From Galbibacter orientalis DSM 19592 (lineage in GTDB: Bacteria; Bacteroidota; Bacteroidia; Flavobacteriales; Flavobacteriaceae), in the NCBI RefSeq assembly GCF_000260115.1, contig NZ_JH651379.1, forward strand, positions 3,064,240 through 3,128,239: a DNA stretch of 64,000 nt, written 5' to 3'. Under the pieces are notes generated by a model. The model ran no database searches. It worked only from the letters and a program-made list of their open reading frames with translations, and was not told where the DNA came from. The position numbers were made by a program, and so were the translations under genes. Positions 26,030 through 35,777 of the stretch are shown here, piece by piece (position 1 is the first letter of the stretch; each line of letters begins with the position of its first letter).

Positions 26030-27031
26030 ATGGATGAAATTAAAAAGATTGTAAACGAAGTAAAACAGGGTGCTATTAAACCTATCTATTTTTTAATGGG
26101 CGAAGAACCATATTATATAGATAAGATTTCCCAATTTATGGAACAATCTATTCTAACTGAAGAAGAAAAGGGTTTTAACCAAGTTGTTTTATACGGAAGA
26201 GATGTCTCTATAGATGAAATAGTTTCTAGTGCCAAACGTTACCCAATGATGGCAGAACGACAGGTAATTATTGTAAAAGAAGCCCAACATTTGTCTAGAA
26301 CTATAGAACAGTTGGAAGCGTATGCATTAAATCCGCAGCCTACTACAGTGTTAATAATTTGCTACAAATATAAAAAGCTAGATAAGCGTAAAAAAGTTTA
26401 TAAAGCAATCTCAAAGTCGGGTTATATTTTTGAAAGTAAAAAGCTATACGAAAACCAAGTTGGCGATTGGATTAGGCGTGTATTAGCTGGAAAAAAATAT
26501 GGTATTACTCCAAAAGCAGCACAAATGCTAGTAGAATTTTTGGGTACCGATTTAGGAAAAATCAATAATGAGTTAGAGAAACTACAGTTAATTCTTCCAA
26601 AAGGGGAGGAAATAACACCAAAGCTAATTGAAGATAATATTGGAATTAGTAAAGATTATAACAATTTTGAATTAAGGAAGGCAATAGGGGAGCGTAATGT
26701 GCTGAAAGCAACTCAAATAATGAACTATTTTGCGCAAAACCCTAAGGATAATCCAATTATTGTAACTATTTCTTTACTGAATAATTTTTTTGCGCAATTA
26801 CTGCATTTTCATGGGCTAAAAGATCATTCCAAAGGGAGTGTGGCTTCTGCATTAAAAGTGAGTCCCTATTTTGTAGGGGAGTATATTACAGCTGGGCGTA
26901 ATTTTTCCATGAAAGATTGTAGCCGAATTGTTGGTCATCTCAGAACTATAGATGTAAAAAGCAAAGGAGTAGGGGCGGTAAGTGCCACTCAAGCCGATTT
27001 ATTGAAAGAGCTGTTAATAGTAATTTTTTAA
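26030..27031 (+). CDS. holA: DNA polymerase III subunit delta
   Basis: HolA is the clamp-loader subunit that opens the sliding clamp. The 333-residue protein has the N-terminal AAA-like domain starting with PIYFLMGEEPYYIDKI (about 18-33), without a functional Walker A as expected for delta, then the lid helices and the C-terminal collar domain (about 210-333) with AVSATQADLLKELL at the end. Length is normal. It has its own start 35 bp from the divergent nuclease-fold gene. Confidence 0.93.
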   Translation: MDEIKKIVNEVKQGAIKPIYFLMGEEPYYIDKISQFMEQSILTEEEKGFNQVVLYGRDVSIDEIVSSAKRYPMMAERQVIIVKEAQHLSRTIEQLEAYALNPQPTTVLIICYKYKKLDKRKKVYKAISKSGYIFESKKLYENQVGDWIRRVLAGKKYGITPKAAQMLVEFLGTDLGKINNELEKLQLILPKGEEITPKLIEDNIGISKDYNNFELRKAIGERNVLKATQIMNYFAQNPKDNPIIVTISLLNNFFAQLLHFHGLKDHSKGSVASALKVSPYFVGEYITAGRNFSMKDCSRIVGHLRTIDVKSKGVGAVSATQADLLKELLIVIF

Positions 27032-27724
27032 TTCTTCAATCCTTCAAATAAGCAGTAGGCTTTTGGTAAACTACAAATGTCAAAAAAATAAGAATGCAAA
27101 AATCTATATTCTTTTCTCTTTATTCTTGTTTCCTTCCAACTCCCGACTCCCAACTTCCGCCCCCAACTTTTTCAATCTTTTAATAAGCAGTAGGTTTATG
27201 GTAAACTAAGAACTTTCAAAAGAATAAGAATACAAAATCTATATTCTTTTCTCTTTATTCTTGTTCCCTTCCAACTCCCGACTTCGGACTTCCGACTTTT
27301 TCAATCCTTCAATCTTTAAATCTTTAAATAAACAGTAGGCTCTTTTGGCAAACTACAAATGTCAAAAAAATAAGAATGCAAAAAATCTATATTCTTTTCT
27401 CTTTATTCTTGTTTCCTTCCAACTCCCGACTTCGGACTTCCGACACCTAACTTTTTCAATCTTTCAATCTTTCAATCCTTCAATCCTTAAAATAAACAGT
27501 AGGCTCTTTTGGTAAACTACAAATTCAAAAAAATAAGAAAGCAAAAAATCTATATTCTTTTTCCCTTCCAACTCCCGACTTCCGACTCCCAACTTTTTCA
27601 ATCTTTCAATCCTTAAATCCTTCAATCCTAAAAAGAGGAATTAATCTCCTAAAGCCTGCTCTGAGTTTACAGAAGGACGCTGCATTAAAATGTATTATTT
27701 TTATTTTCTTCTGAATAGATTTTA
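27032..27724. repeat. Four-unit intergenic repeat array between holA and guaC
   Basis: Four imperfect direct repeats begin with AATAAGCAGTAGG or AATAAACAGTAGG at 27047, 27182, 27327 and 27491, giving units of 135, 145, 164 and about 140 bp. Each unit has a conserved core (AAATCTATATTCTTTT), a heptad stretch (CCGACTT, CGGACTT) and an octamer stretch (TCAATCTT or TCAATCCT). The tail (27634-27680) resembles the repeat near 35.5 kb. No gene or promoter was seen. Confidence 0.88.
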
Positions 27725-28762
27725 CTAAGAAAATACTTCGTTATGTTGTTCTTGCACTCTAATAAAAGTAGTTCGTTTAGTCAATTCTTTTAAACGACTA
27801 GCACCAACATAGGTACATGTGGAACGTAAGCTTCCTAAAATATCTTGTATGGTATGCGCTACATCACCTCGATATTGAATTTCAACAGTTTTACCTTCAC
27901 TGGCACGGTAATTAGCAACACCTCCTGAGTGTTTTTCCATAGCCGTTTCAGAGCTCATTCCGTAGAAAGCTTTAAACTTCTCTCCGTTTCTAGAGATTAT
28001 TTCTCCTCCACTTTCTGTATGGCCAGCCAACATCCCACCAAGCATTACAAAATCGGCACCTCCACCAAAAGCTTTGGCAATATCTCCTGGAATTTTACAA
28101 CCCCCATCAGAAATTATTTGTCCGCTTAAACCATGAGCAGCATCTGCGCATTCTATAATGGCAGATAGTTGAGGATATCCAACTCCCGTTTTAACGCGGG
28201 TAGTGCAAACACTTCCTGGTCCAATACCTACTTTAATAATATCTGCACCTGCTATGATAAGCTCTTCTACCATTTCTCCAGTTACTACATTGCCAGCCAT
28301 AATTACTTTGTCTGGAAAATTGTCTCTGGCGTATTTTACAAAATCAACAAAATGTTCAGAATATCCATTAGCTACATCTATACAAATGAGTTTTATACTT
28401 GAATGAACATTTAAAATTCCCCTTAATTTTGAAGCATCATCTTTACTGGTTCCTGTGCTAATAGCAATAGAATTGTATATACTTTCATCTTTATCTGCCA
28501 AAAAGGTATTCCAATCTGCCAAGGTATAATGTTTATGAATTGCTGTAATAAGTTGATGCTGAGCTAAAGCAGAAGCCATTTCAAAAGTACCAACAGTGTC
28601 CATATTAGCAGCAATAATTGGAATGCCTTTCCAAACATTACTGCTGTGTTTAAATTTGAATTCTCTTTCTAATGTTACTTCGCTTCTAGACTTTAAAGTA
28701 GATCTCTTTGGGCGAATCATAACATCTTTAAAACCTAGCTTTAATTCATTTTCTATTCTCAT
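27725..28762 (-). CDS. guaC: GMP reductase
   Basis: GuaC converts GMP to IMP with NADPH, returning guanine nucleotides to the purine pool. The 345-residue protein is an IMPDH/GMPR barrel without CBS domains. The catalytic loop [11 protein letters not shown] (about 179-189, Cys 185) is present, with [12 protein letters not shown] (about 215) and the [12 protein letters not shown] phosphate-binding stretch. The sequence is closer to GMP reductase than to IMP dehydrogenase, which is about 490 residues. It converges with holA across the repeat array. Confidence 0.94.
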   Translation of the reverse strand: MRIENELKLGFKDVMIRPKRSTLKSRSEVTLEREFKFKHSSNVWKGIPIIAANMDTVGTFEMASALAQHQLITAIHKHYTLADWNTFLADKDESIYNSIAISTGTSKDDASKLRGILNVHSSIKLICIDVANGYSEHFVDFVKYARDNFPDKVIMAGNVVTGEMVEELIIAGADIIKVGIGPGSVCTTRVKTGVGYPQLSAIIECADAAHGLSGQIISDGGCKIPGDIAKAFGGGADFVMLGGMLAGHTESGGEIISRNGEKFKAFYGMSSETAMEKHSGGVANYRASEGKTVEIQYRGDVAHTIQDILGSLRSTCTYVGASRLKELTKRTTFIRVQEQHNEVFS

Positions 28763-28922
28763 AACAATGCTCCTGATTTATAAGTGAAATTTAAGAAATA
28801 AAAAGTTGAATTGGGAGACTTCTGTCATTTTTTAAGCTTTAAAAATTGATACAGTATTGAAGAGTAGTAAATTGATTTTTATTTAGTATTTTTAAAAGAA
28901 CTATCCAACTAATACTAGCTTT

Positions 28923-29864
28923 ATGTATAATTTATTTATTGCAAATCAAGATTTATATGACGATGTTAAAAGTTCTACTGTGACTTATTTTGACCGATTT
29001 ATTGAGGCAGTACCATTGTATGTTCTAGGAATACTAATTTTAGTTTTAGGAATTTTAATAGCAGGATGGATTGGTGAATTTGCTAAAAGAAGAATTCAAT
29101 CTAGAACTAATGATCCGCTTATGAGCAAGTTTCTAGGTAGGGGGATTCGTTTTATATTGATTTTAATTTTTATAATGTTAGCCTTAGATGCTGCGGGTTT
29201 AGGCAATATTTCTGCGGGAATTTTAGCAGCAGCAGGGGCTAGTGCCGTTGTTCTAGGATTTGCCTTTAAAGACGTAGGACAGAATTTTATAGCAGGTGTA
29301 ATACTAAGTTTTAATCGTCCATTTGACGTGGATGATACTGTTGAAATTGGAGATATTTTTGGTAAGGTTAAAACTTTAGAGTTTAGATATACTAAATTAA
29401 AAACTTTTGATGGAAAAGACGTTTATATTCCAAATAGTGATGTAATAACGTTACCTGTAACAAATTATACTGAAGATGGCTTTTTTAGATGGGATTTTGT
29501 AATTGGTATTGCTTATGAAGATAATATTGATGGCGCCAAAAATGTTGTTTTGAAGGCTTTGAGCGAAGAATCTAAGGTGGTGAGTGATGAAGCGCATCAA
29601 AATTTTGTAACTGAAGATAAATTGGATACCAGTACAGTAAATTTAAAAGTTTTTTTCTGGGTGGATACAAAAGAGTTTGGGATGCAAGCAATAGTTACTA
29701 AAGGAAATGTAGTTAGAAGAGTAAAAGAAGCCTTAGAAGATGCCGGATACTACATGCCAGCAGATATTCAAGAAATTAAATTGTATGGTAAAGAGACCGA
29801 ATTGCCTATTAGTTTTATAGATAAATTAAAGTTGAATTCTGAAGAAGGAAAGCAAAAAAAATAG
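28923..29864 (+). CDS. Small-conductance mechanosensitive channel (MscS family)
   Basis: The 313-residue protein has three membrane segments (about 32-55, 72-88 and 94-115) and the pore helix rich in Gly and Ala (AGILAAAGASAVVLGFAFKD, about 97-116). A beta domain (NRPFDVDDTVEIGDIFGKV) and cytoplasmic cage follow. These inner-membrane channels open under osmotic downshock. The long charged C-terminus is normal for the family. The stop codon sits in the stem of a terminator hairpin. Confidence 0.92.
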   Translation: MYNLFIANQDLYDDVKSSTVTYFDRFIEAVPLYVLGILILVLGILIAGWIGEFAKRRIQSRTNDPLMSKFLGRGIRFILILIFIMLALDAAGLGNISAGILAAAGASAVVLGFAFKDVGQNFIAGVILSFNRPFDVDDTVEIGDIFGKVKTLEFRYTKLKTFDGKDVYIPNSDVITLPVTNYTEDGFFRWDFVIGIAYEDNIDGAKNVVLKALSEESKVVSDEAHQNFVTEDKLDTSTVNLKVFFWVDTKEFGMQAIVTKGNVVRRVKEALEDAGYYMPADIQEIKLYGKETELPISFIDKLKLNSEEGKQKK

Positions 29865-29890
29865 CATTTGCTGTTAACAAATGCTATTTT
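29858..29890. terminator. Stem-loop terminator between convergent mscS and the dehydrogenase gene
   Basis: A 13 bp stem (AAAATAGCATTTG and its complement) with a 7 nt loop. It overlaps the mscS stop codon (29862-29864). T-runs in both directions suggest bidirectional use. Confidence 0.88.
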
Positions 29891-29910
29891 GTATATTTTG
29901 ATTAGTTTAT

Positions 29911-32322
29911 TTATCTCAATTTCGGATATTTTGTTGGGTTTGCTTCATGCATTATTTCATACACTTTTTCAAAAATATCTTCTGCATTAGGCTTAGAAAA
30001 ATAATCACCATCACTTGCGTATGCAGGTCTGTGAGCTTTTGCTGTTAATGTTTGCGGAGCACTATCTAAATATTGATAACCATTTTGGTTTTCTACAATT
30101 TCTTGTAAAATATAAGCAGAACATCCTCCAGGAACATCCTCATCTATAACCAATAATCTATTAGTTTTCTTAATGCTTTTTACAGTATCATGATTAATGT
30201 CAAATGGCAATAAAGTTTGTGCATCAATTATTTCAGCATTAATATCAACTTCCAGTAATTCTTTAGCTACTTGTTCAACAATTCTTAAAGTAGAACCATA
30301 AGAAACAATAGTAATATCTGTTCCTTCTTTTATAGTTTCAATAACACCAATTGGAGTTCTTAATGCTCCTAGATTAGAAGGAAGTTTTTCTTTTAAACGA
30401 TATCCGTTTAAACTTTCTATAACTAATGCAGGCTCCTCACTTTCCATTAATGTATTGTAAAAACCAGCCGCTTTTGTCATATTTCGAGGGGTTAAAATAT
30501 ACATTCCTCGTAATAGATGAATTAAACCTCCCATTTGCGATCCTGCGTGCCAAATCCCTTCCAATCGGTGACCACGAGTTCTAACAATTAAAGGTGCTTT
30601 TTGCTTTCCAACAGTTCGGTATAGAAGTGATGCTAAATCGTCGCTTAGCACATATAAAGCGTATAAAATGTAGTCTAAATATTGAATTTCAGCAATAGGA
30701 CGGAGACCTCTTAGCGCCATTCCAATTCCTTGTCCAATAATAGAAGCTTCTCTAATTCCTACATCTGCAACTCTTAATTCTCCATATTTCTTCTGAAGTC
30801 CTTCAAGTCCTTGGTTTACATCTCCAATATTACCGCTATCTTCTCCAAAAATTAAGGCATTTGAATTGTTTTCAAAGATTTTGTCAAAATTATCTCTCAA
30901 TACTACACGACCATCTACTAACTCGGCATTTTCCTCATAAACTGCTGCAACTTCTGCAATATTAGTTGCATTGTGCTTAGTTTCACTATATAGATGAGAG
31001 CTGTACTCTGGTTGCGTTTTTGTGTAGAAAGACTCAATCCAGTTACTTAATTTTGTTTTAGCTTCCGATTCTTCTGTTCTAACATAGCGTAATGCTTTTC
31101 TGGCTGTAGAAAGAATATTTCTTTTTGAAGGTTCATCAACAGAGATAAGGTCATTTTTAAGTCGGTTGATAAAACTTTTGTTGCTGCTATTATTAGCTAA
31201 ATCTGAAAGTAAAGAAACAACATGTTTCTTTTCGGATACTATGGGTGTTAAGAATTCGCTCCAAGCTTCTTTTTTGCCATCGCGAACTTCTTTTTTAATT
31301 TGTTTTTCTAGTTGATTTAACTCTTCGTCTGTAGCAAAATTATTTGTAATAATCCACTTTCTAAACTGAAGATTACAATCGTACTCTTTTTCCCACTTTA
31401 AACGTTTTTCAGACTTGTAACGTTCATGAGAACCAGAGGTAGAATGTCCTTGTGGTTGTGTTAATTCTATAACATGTAAAATTACAGGAATATGCTCTTC
31501 TCTAGCAATTTTTCCAGCCTTATTAAAAGCTTCTATTAAAGCAGGATAATCCCATCCTTTTACTACAATAATCTCGTAACCATCTTGGGTTTCGGTTCGT
31601 TGAAAACCTTTTAAAACTTCAGAGATGTTTTCTTTTGTGGTTTGGTGTTTGGCATGTACAGAGATTCCGTATTCGTCATCCCATATGCTAATTACCATTG
31701 GTACTTGCATTACCCCAGCAGCATTAACAGTTTCAAAAAAGATCCCTTCACTTGTGCTGGCATTTCCTATTGTTCCCCATGCAACTTCATTTCCTTCTTC
31801 AGAAAAGCCTTCAGCATTTGTTTCTGCTACATTACGGTAAATTTTGGAGGCTTGCGCTAAACCAAGAAGTCGAGCCATTTGCCCTCCTGTAGGAGAAATA
31901 TCGGAACTACTGTTTTTCTGTTTGGTGAGGTCTACCCAAGAGCCATCTGGATTATTGCTTTGGGTAAGAAAATGCCCACCCATTTGTCTTCCAGCACTCA
32001 TTGGTTCTTTTTCTATATCGGTGTGCGCATAAAGTCCTGCAAAGAAGTTTTTTATGCTAAATTCTCCGATAGCCATCATAAAAGTTTGATCTCGGTAATA
32101 CCCACTTCTAAAATCACCATTTTTAAAAGCTTTTGCCATGGCAAGTTGTGGGAGCTCTTTCCCGTCACCAAAAATTCCGAATTTTGCTTTTCCTGTCAAA
32201 ACTTCTCTTCGACCTAACAAGCTACATTCGCGACTCGTGACAGCTATTTTATAATCATCGAGTATTTGACTTTTAAAATCTTCAAAGGAAATATCTTGTT
32301 TTATATCGGGTTTTGTTTGCAT
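29911..32322 (-). CDS. 2-oxoacid dehydrogenase E1, fused alpha and beta subunits
   Basis: The 803-residue protein joins E1-alpha (about 1-400) and E1-beta (about 450-800). The alpha part has the thiamine-diphosphate region around GTIGNASTSEGIFFETVNAAG (shown here only in part, near residue 190) and WDDEYGISV. The beta part has FGEDSGNIGDVNQGLEGL (about 491) and the transketolase C-terminal domain. The fused form is typical of Bacteroidota and is usually assigned to branched-chain 2-oxoacids (2-oxoisovalerate), but pyruvate cannot be excluded. E2 and E3 are not in the window. It has a clear -33/-7 promoter. Confidence 0.9.
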   Translation of the reverse strand: MQTKPDIKQDISFEDFKSQILDDYKIAVTSRECSLLGRREVLTGKAKFGIFGDGKELPQLAMAKAFKNGDFRSGYYRDQTFMMAIGEFSIKNFFAGLYAHTDIEKEPMSAGRQMGGHFLTQSNNPDGSWVDLTKQKNSSSDISPTGGQMARLLGLAQASKIYRNVAETNAEGFSEEGNEVAWGTIGNASTSEGIFFETVNAAGVMQVPMVISIWDDEYGISVHAKHQTTKENISEVLKGFQRTETQDGYEIIVVKGWDYPALIEAFNKAGKIAREEHIPVILHVIELTQPQGHSTSGSHERYKSEKRLKWEKEYDCNLQFRKWIITNNFATDEELNQLEKQIKKEVRDGKKEAWSEFLTPIVSEKKHVVSLLSDLANNSSNKSFINRLKNDLISVDEPSKRNILSTARKALRYVRTEESEAKTKLSNWIESFYTKTQPEYSSHLYSETKHNATNIAEVAAVYEENAELVDGRVVLRDNFDKIFENNSNALIFGEDSGNIGDVNQGLEGLQKKYGELRVADVGIREASIIGQGIGMALRGLRPIAEIQYLDYILYALYVLSDDLASLLYRTVGKQKAPLIVRTRGHRLEGIWHAGSQMGGLIHLLRGMYILTPRNMTKAAGFYNTLMESEEPALVIESLNGYRLKEKLPSNLGALRTPIGVIETIKEGTDITIVSYGSTLRIVEQVAKELLEVDINAEIIDAQTLLPFDINHDTVKSIKKTNRLLVIDEDVPGGCSAYILQEIVENQNGYQYLDSAPQTLTAKAHRPAYASDGDYFSKPNAEDIFEKVYEIMHEANPTKYPKLR

Positions 32323-32344
32323 AGGATTTTTTATGAGACGATAG

Positions 32345-32375
32345 CAAAAGTAGCCAAAAAGAATGGACTTTGCAA
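32345..32375 (-). promoter_or_regulatory. -33/-7 promoter of the E1 dehydrogenase gene
   Basis: The minus strand reads TTG (32375-32373), a 20 bp spacer, then TACTTTTG (32352-32345). The -7 element ends 22 bp before the start codon. It is one of the best full promoters in the window. Confidence 0.65.
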
Positions 32376-32559
32376 TTAAAAAATCATGCGATAAAATGAA
32401 TATTATTCAATTTAAAATGTTAATAATGAATTATATTCAATAAAATGTTATTTCAGGGGTGTTTTAATGCGTTATTTTTAATGTTTTAGGATATTTTGTG
32501 CAATACTGTTTTACCTCTACGCTAGAAATAAATTGTAAGTTTTATTAAGAATAGTTTTG

Positions 32560-35379
32560 TTAAAACCACTTTCTGGTAAAAAGTCCAATGAGAGTTTTAG
32601 GACTTAATGTAACAATAAACCTTATTTTTTCGTCATACTGAGGTTGTGCAATTTCCCAACCGTTGTTAGAATAAACAGGGAAGTAGAGCTCAAAATAATC
32701 GGTTACTAAATTTAAACGGATTCCAGAATCATACACAAAACGGGCATCTTCATTTTGATTGCGAATCATTCCCACATCTCCATAGAGTTCTATCCAACGC
32801 CAAATATTAAAACTGGCATTGGAGGTTACAATCCAGTCGTTAGCATAAGGATTTGGGAGTTTAGATTTGAATCCCCCTTCCGCAACAATTAATTGCTGAC
32901 TAAAAATTCCGCTTTCTTCGGAACGTCCTAAATAATCATAATCAAATAAATAATCGGTAGGACGGTCTAATGCAAAACTGAAAAAGTCTGAATTTGTTTC
33001 GTTATAAATAAACTTTCCTGCAAAAAATCGAATGTTAAGCTGGCGGTTGCTTTGGAATAACTTTCTATATTCCCAATTAAATGAAATTTTAGAGAATTCA
33101 CTAGCCACTTGTAAGTCTACAAACCAAGACTTGTAGTTTATAATTCCATTATTGCCATAGGCATAACGGGCATTAAAAACACTGTAATCTGGATCGGTGT
33201 CGATGGTAGGAGAATTATCTCGAATTACATTTACATAACGCATATTAAATAATTCACGTTCATTAGAGCGTAAATCGTCATTTCGGAATCTAAAAGTAAC
33301 AGATGGTGTGATGGTGCTATAACGCAATCCATCAGCATAATGAAAAGAGGAACCTGCTAAATACGCATCAATTAAATACATATTATCGTGGTTTACATAC
33401 TTTCGTAATCGCAAAGAACCAGACCCTACTATAGCATTTTCACCAAAAGCATAAGAGGGTTGTAAATCATAAACAAATGGTTTTGTTAAAAAAGTTTTGT
33501 TGTATAATCTCATTCCAGGTGTGATACCATCATAAATATTAAAACGTAGTACAGGTACATAAAAAATCTGATTGTAATAAGGATCTTCGGTATCTTTAAA
33601 AAATTTAAATTTTAGTTTTCTATTAGTGGAGAAAAATCCGTTAACAGACTTCCAATTGTCGCGTTCATTAAATTCTGGAATCACACGATCGTAGTTTAAA
33701 ACTAATCTTTTTACATCTTTTCGAGGAACAGCAACCGTTTTGGTTTTTTCAACATCAGGATACCATTTTTTAAACAAAATAGAATCGTTTCGGTCAATAC
33801 CAAATAGTGTAATGGGAGTATTGGTTTTTCTTTTGTTTTTTAAGGTAACGAGAAGTGAATCTTCTGTTTTTTTGAAATTCTTAATTTTATAATCTATCTT
33901 CTTATCGGTAGCCACATAAGTAGAGAAATACCAATCAATATTTTTAGGTGCATCTGTTTTTAAAAGCGATTCAAAATCTTCAGAAGTAGAATTCTTAGTT
34001 GTATTTTCAGTGTAATATTCCTTTATTTTCTTGTCAATAAAACCATCTCCTAAATAGCTATTTAGATAGGCTAAACCAACCCCCGATTTATACCTATTTG
34101 CAATTCTCTCATTAAATTTTATGAGAGAATCTCTCGAAGTTGTTAATGGTTGGTCGGAGTAGGTGCGTGCCATCAACATATATAGGTATGGGTATTGGTC
34201 GTTAAATGTCATTTGCGCCAAATGGTAAGAACGGAGTCCCCATACTTTAGATAGCTTCCCAAGCATTTTAGTGTCTTTATAAAACGCATCAACATATTTC
34301 ATTAATAAATAGGTTTCAATCCCATCTTTTATCCAGTTTTCTTTTCTATTGTCTAGATATATACTATTGTTTAAATACTCATGAAGACTCGTTTTTAAAA
34401 GCTTTAATTCATATTGAAACTCTTCTGAAAAAGGTCTTAAAAATGAAGGAAGCTGATTAATTCCATAAAGTGGATTCTTTTTATAATCTTGCTCTGTAAT
34501 TAATAGTTTTTTATGTGGATAATGGCCAAGGGTACTATCTATAAAGTTAATTACACGTTCGGCAGAGTTGGCCTTTGTAATTTTATTTAAATCTTTACTT
34601 TCAATATTGGTAATGAGCTCTAATTTATCATTTTTAAATATCGAATAGGTATGTTCTTTTAGAAGATATAGTTTTAAATCGCCTCTATTTGTTCCTTGCA
34701 AATAGCTTGTAGTAGTGGAGTCGTTCTGCTCGCTATTTGTAGTGTTGAAATCTGTTATAAGTTTATAGGAGTTTGGATATTTAAAGGCAACTTCTATCTC
34801 GTTATTACGCGTATTTAAATCGTTTAAATTTTTATTGTGGTATTCTCGCCACTGCGTATCATAAATAGCTGGAGTTAAATACCAATACCTAAGATTGTAA
34901 TTGTTTATATCGGTATACCCATATCCTGTGTATTCTGCGCTAGGCAATTTTACAACATAAGAAAGGTTTAGGGTATATTGCTGTCCAGGGTATATGGGAA
35001 ACTTTAGTTGCACTTTTATAATGTCGTCCCCTTCTGTACGTTCCCAATTTAGATAATTAAAGTTCTTATCGCTTAGAGTTAATATTTCTGTATTTCCCCT
35101 AGTTTCTTCTTTTGCTAAGTGTAAACTTTTATTAAATTCTTCAGCAAATCTAGTAGCTAATGCGGTGCTTTTATTGGCATATGCATTGTTCCAATCGTAT
35201 AAAAAAATAGAATTTAACGTGTCTTTGGAAGTGTTGTTGTATGTTATTTCTTGCTGAATTTTAACAAGATGTTCATCAGCATTTAAGCTTGCCTTTATTT
35301 TTTGACTGTGTTGACTCCACATTATGTTTATGCAGAGAAAGGCTAGAAAGAAAAGGTGTTTTTTAAGAAGGCTCAACAT
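32560..35379 (-). CDS. M1-peptidase-like protein fused to an outer-membrane beta-barrel
   Basis: From ATG 35379 the protein has 939 residues and a cleavable signal peptide (about 1-22, ending WSQ). The N-terminal half (about 30-430) is like the M1 aminopeptidase domain, but the zinc motif is degenerate: HEYLN replaces HExxH, and WIKDGIETY replaces the WLNEGFASY-type segment. The C-terminal third (about 590-939) is rich in alternating aromatic strands and ends in RKWF, as expected for an outer-membrane barrel. I infer a surface or periplasmic protein that no longer cuts peptides. The TTG at 35385 is a less likely start. Confidence 0.65.
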   Translation of the reverse strand: MLSLLKKHLFFLAFLCINIMWSQHSQKIKASLNADEHLVKIQQEITYNNTSKDTLNSIFLYDWNNAYANKSTALATRFAEEFNKSLHLAKEETRGNTEILTLSDKNFNYLNWERTEGDDIIKVQLKFPIYPGQQYTLNLSYVVKLPSAEYTGYGYTDINNYNLRYWYLTPAIYDTQWREYHNKNLNDLNTRNNEIEVAFKYPNSYKLITDFNTTNSEQNDSTTTSYLQGTNRGDLKLYLLKEHTYSIFKNDKLELITNIESKDLNKITKANSAERVINFIDSTLGHYPHKKLLITEQDYKKNPLYGINQLPSFLRPFSEEFQYELKLLKTSLHEYLNNSIYLDNRKENWIKDGIETYLLMKYVDAFYKDTKMLGKLSKVWGLRSYHLAQMTFNDQYPYLYMLMARTYSDQPLTTSRDSLIKFNERIANRYKSGVGLAYLNSYLGDGFIDKKIKEYYTENTTKNSTSEDFESLLKTDAPKNIDWYFSTYVATDKKIDYKIKNFKKTEDSLLVTLKNKRKTNTPITLFGIDRNDSILFKKWYPDVEKTKTVAVPRKDVKRLVLNYDRVIPEFNERDNWKSVNGFFSTNRKLKFKFFKDTEDPYYNQIFYVPVLRFNIYDGITPGMRLYNKTFLTKPFVYDLQPSYAFGENAIVGSGSLRLRKYVNHDNMYLIDAYLAGSSFHYADGLRYSTITPSVTFRFRNDDLRSNERELFNMRYVNVIRDNSPTIDTDPDYSVFNARYAYGNNGIINYKSWFVDLQVASEFSKISFNWEYRKLFQSNRQLNIRFFAGKFIYNETNSDFFSFALDRPTDYLFDYDYLGRSEESGIFSQQLIVAEGGFKSKLPNPYANDWIVTSNASFNIWRWIELYGDVGMIRNQNEDARFVYDSGIRLNLVTDYFELYFPVYSNNGWEIAQPQYDEKIRFIVTLSPKTLIGLFTRKWF

Positions 35380-35385
35380 TAACAA

Positions 35386-35777
35386 GGGTTAGTTTTAATG
35401 GTATTTTTATTTTTTTTAGGTTGGTTAAAGTTGATGCTTAAGTTCATTCGGATATTTTGTGATGCTTACAATATTATGCAAAAAAATTCACAATATATAC
35501 ATGTTAAAATAAATATGATGTTAAATCCTTTATAGAGGTTTAATCTCTCAAAGTCTATCCTGAGTTTGTCTATGCTTTTTTCATTAAACTGAAGTAAATT
35601 TATTCCAGTTAAAGACTTTGTGGGTTGATTTATGTTAGTTTATTTATTTTCTTCATTAAAGCGGAATATGTGTAGTGTAATTTATATGAACTCATAAATA
35701 TTCTGTATATTTGTAATAGTTAAGTCTGCAAAACACGAAAGTCGACTCCAAGTCGTTATTTTAAATTTAATTTGGAA
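35386..35777. other. 392 bp gene-free spacer with repeats and an orphan promoter-like site
   Basis: It contains a repeat of the AGAGG-TTAATCTC-CTGAGTTT type (35534-35575, related to 27634-27680). It also holds the left 57 bp direct repeat (35634-35690) and an exact plus-strand -7 element TATATTTG at 35706-35713 that points to no gene. After this element CGACT-CCA-AGTCG can form a small hairpin. Confidence 0.5.
35634..35690. repeat. 57 bp direct repeat, left copy
   Basis: It matches 36646-36702 with one mismatch. The two copies flank the broken DUF3800 gene; repeat-to-repeat distance is 1012 bp. Confidence 0.9.

Noticed and set aside
27047-27632. CRISPR-like appearance of the repeat array
   Set aside because: Units are 135-164 bp and imperfect, with no short direct repeats separating unique spacers and no cas genes nearby.
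35385-35385. TTG start for the M1-like barrel protein
   Set aside because: The ATG two codons downstream gives a normal signal peptide.
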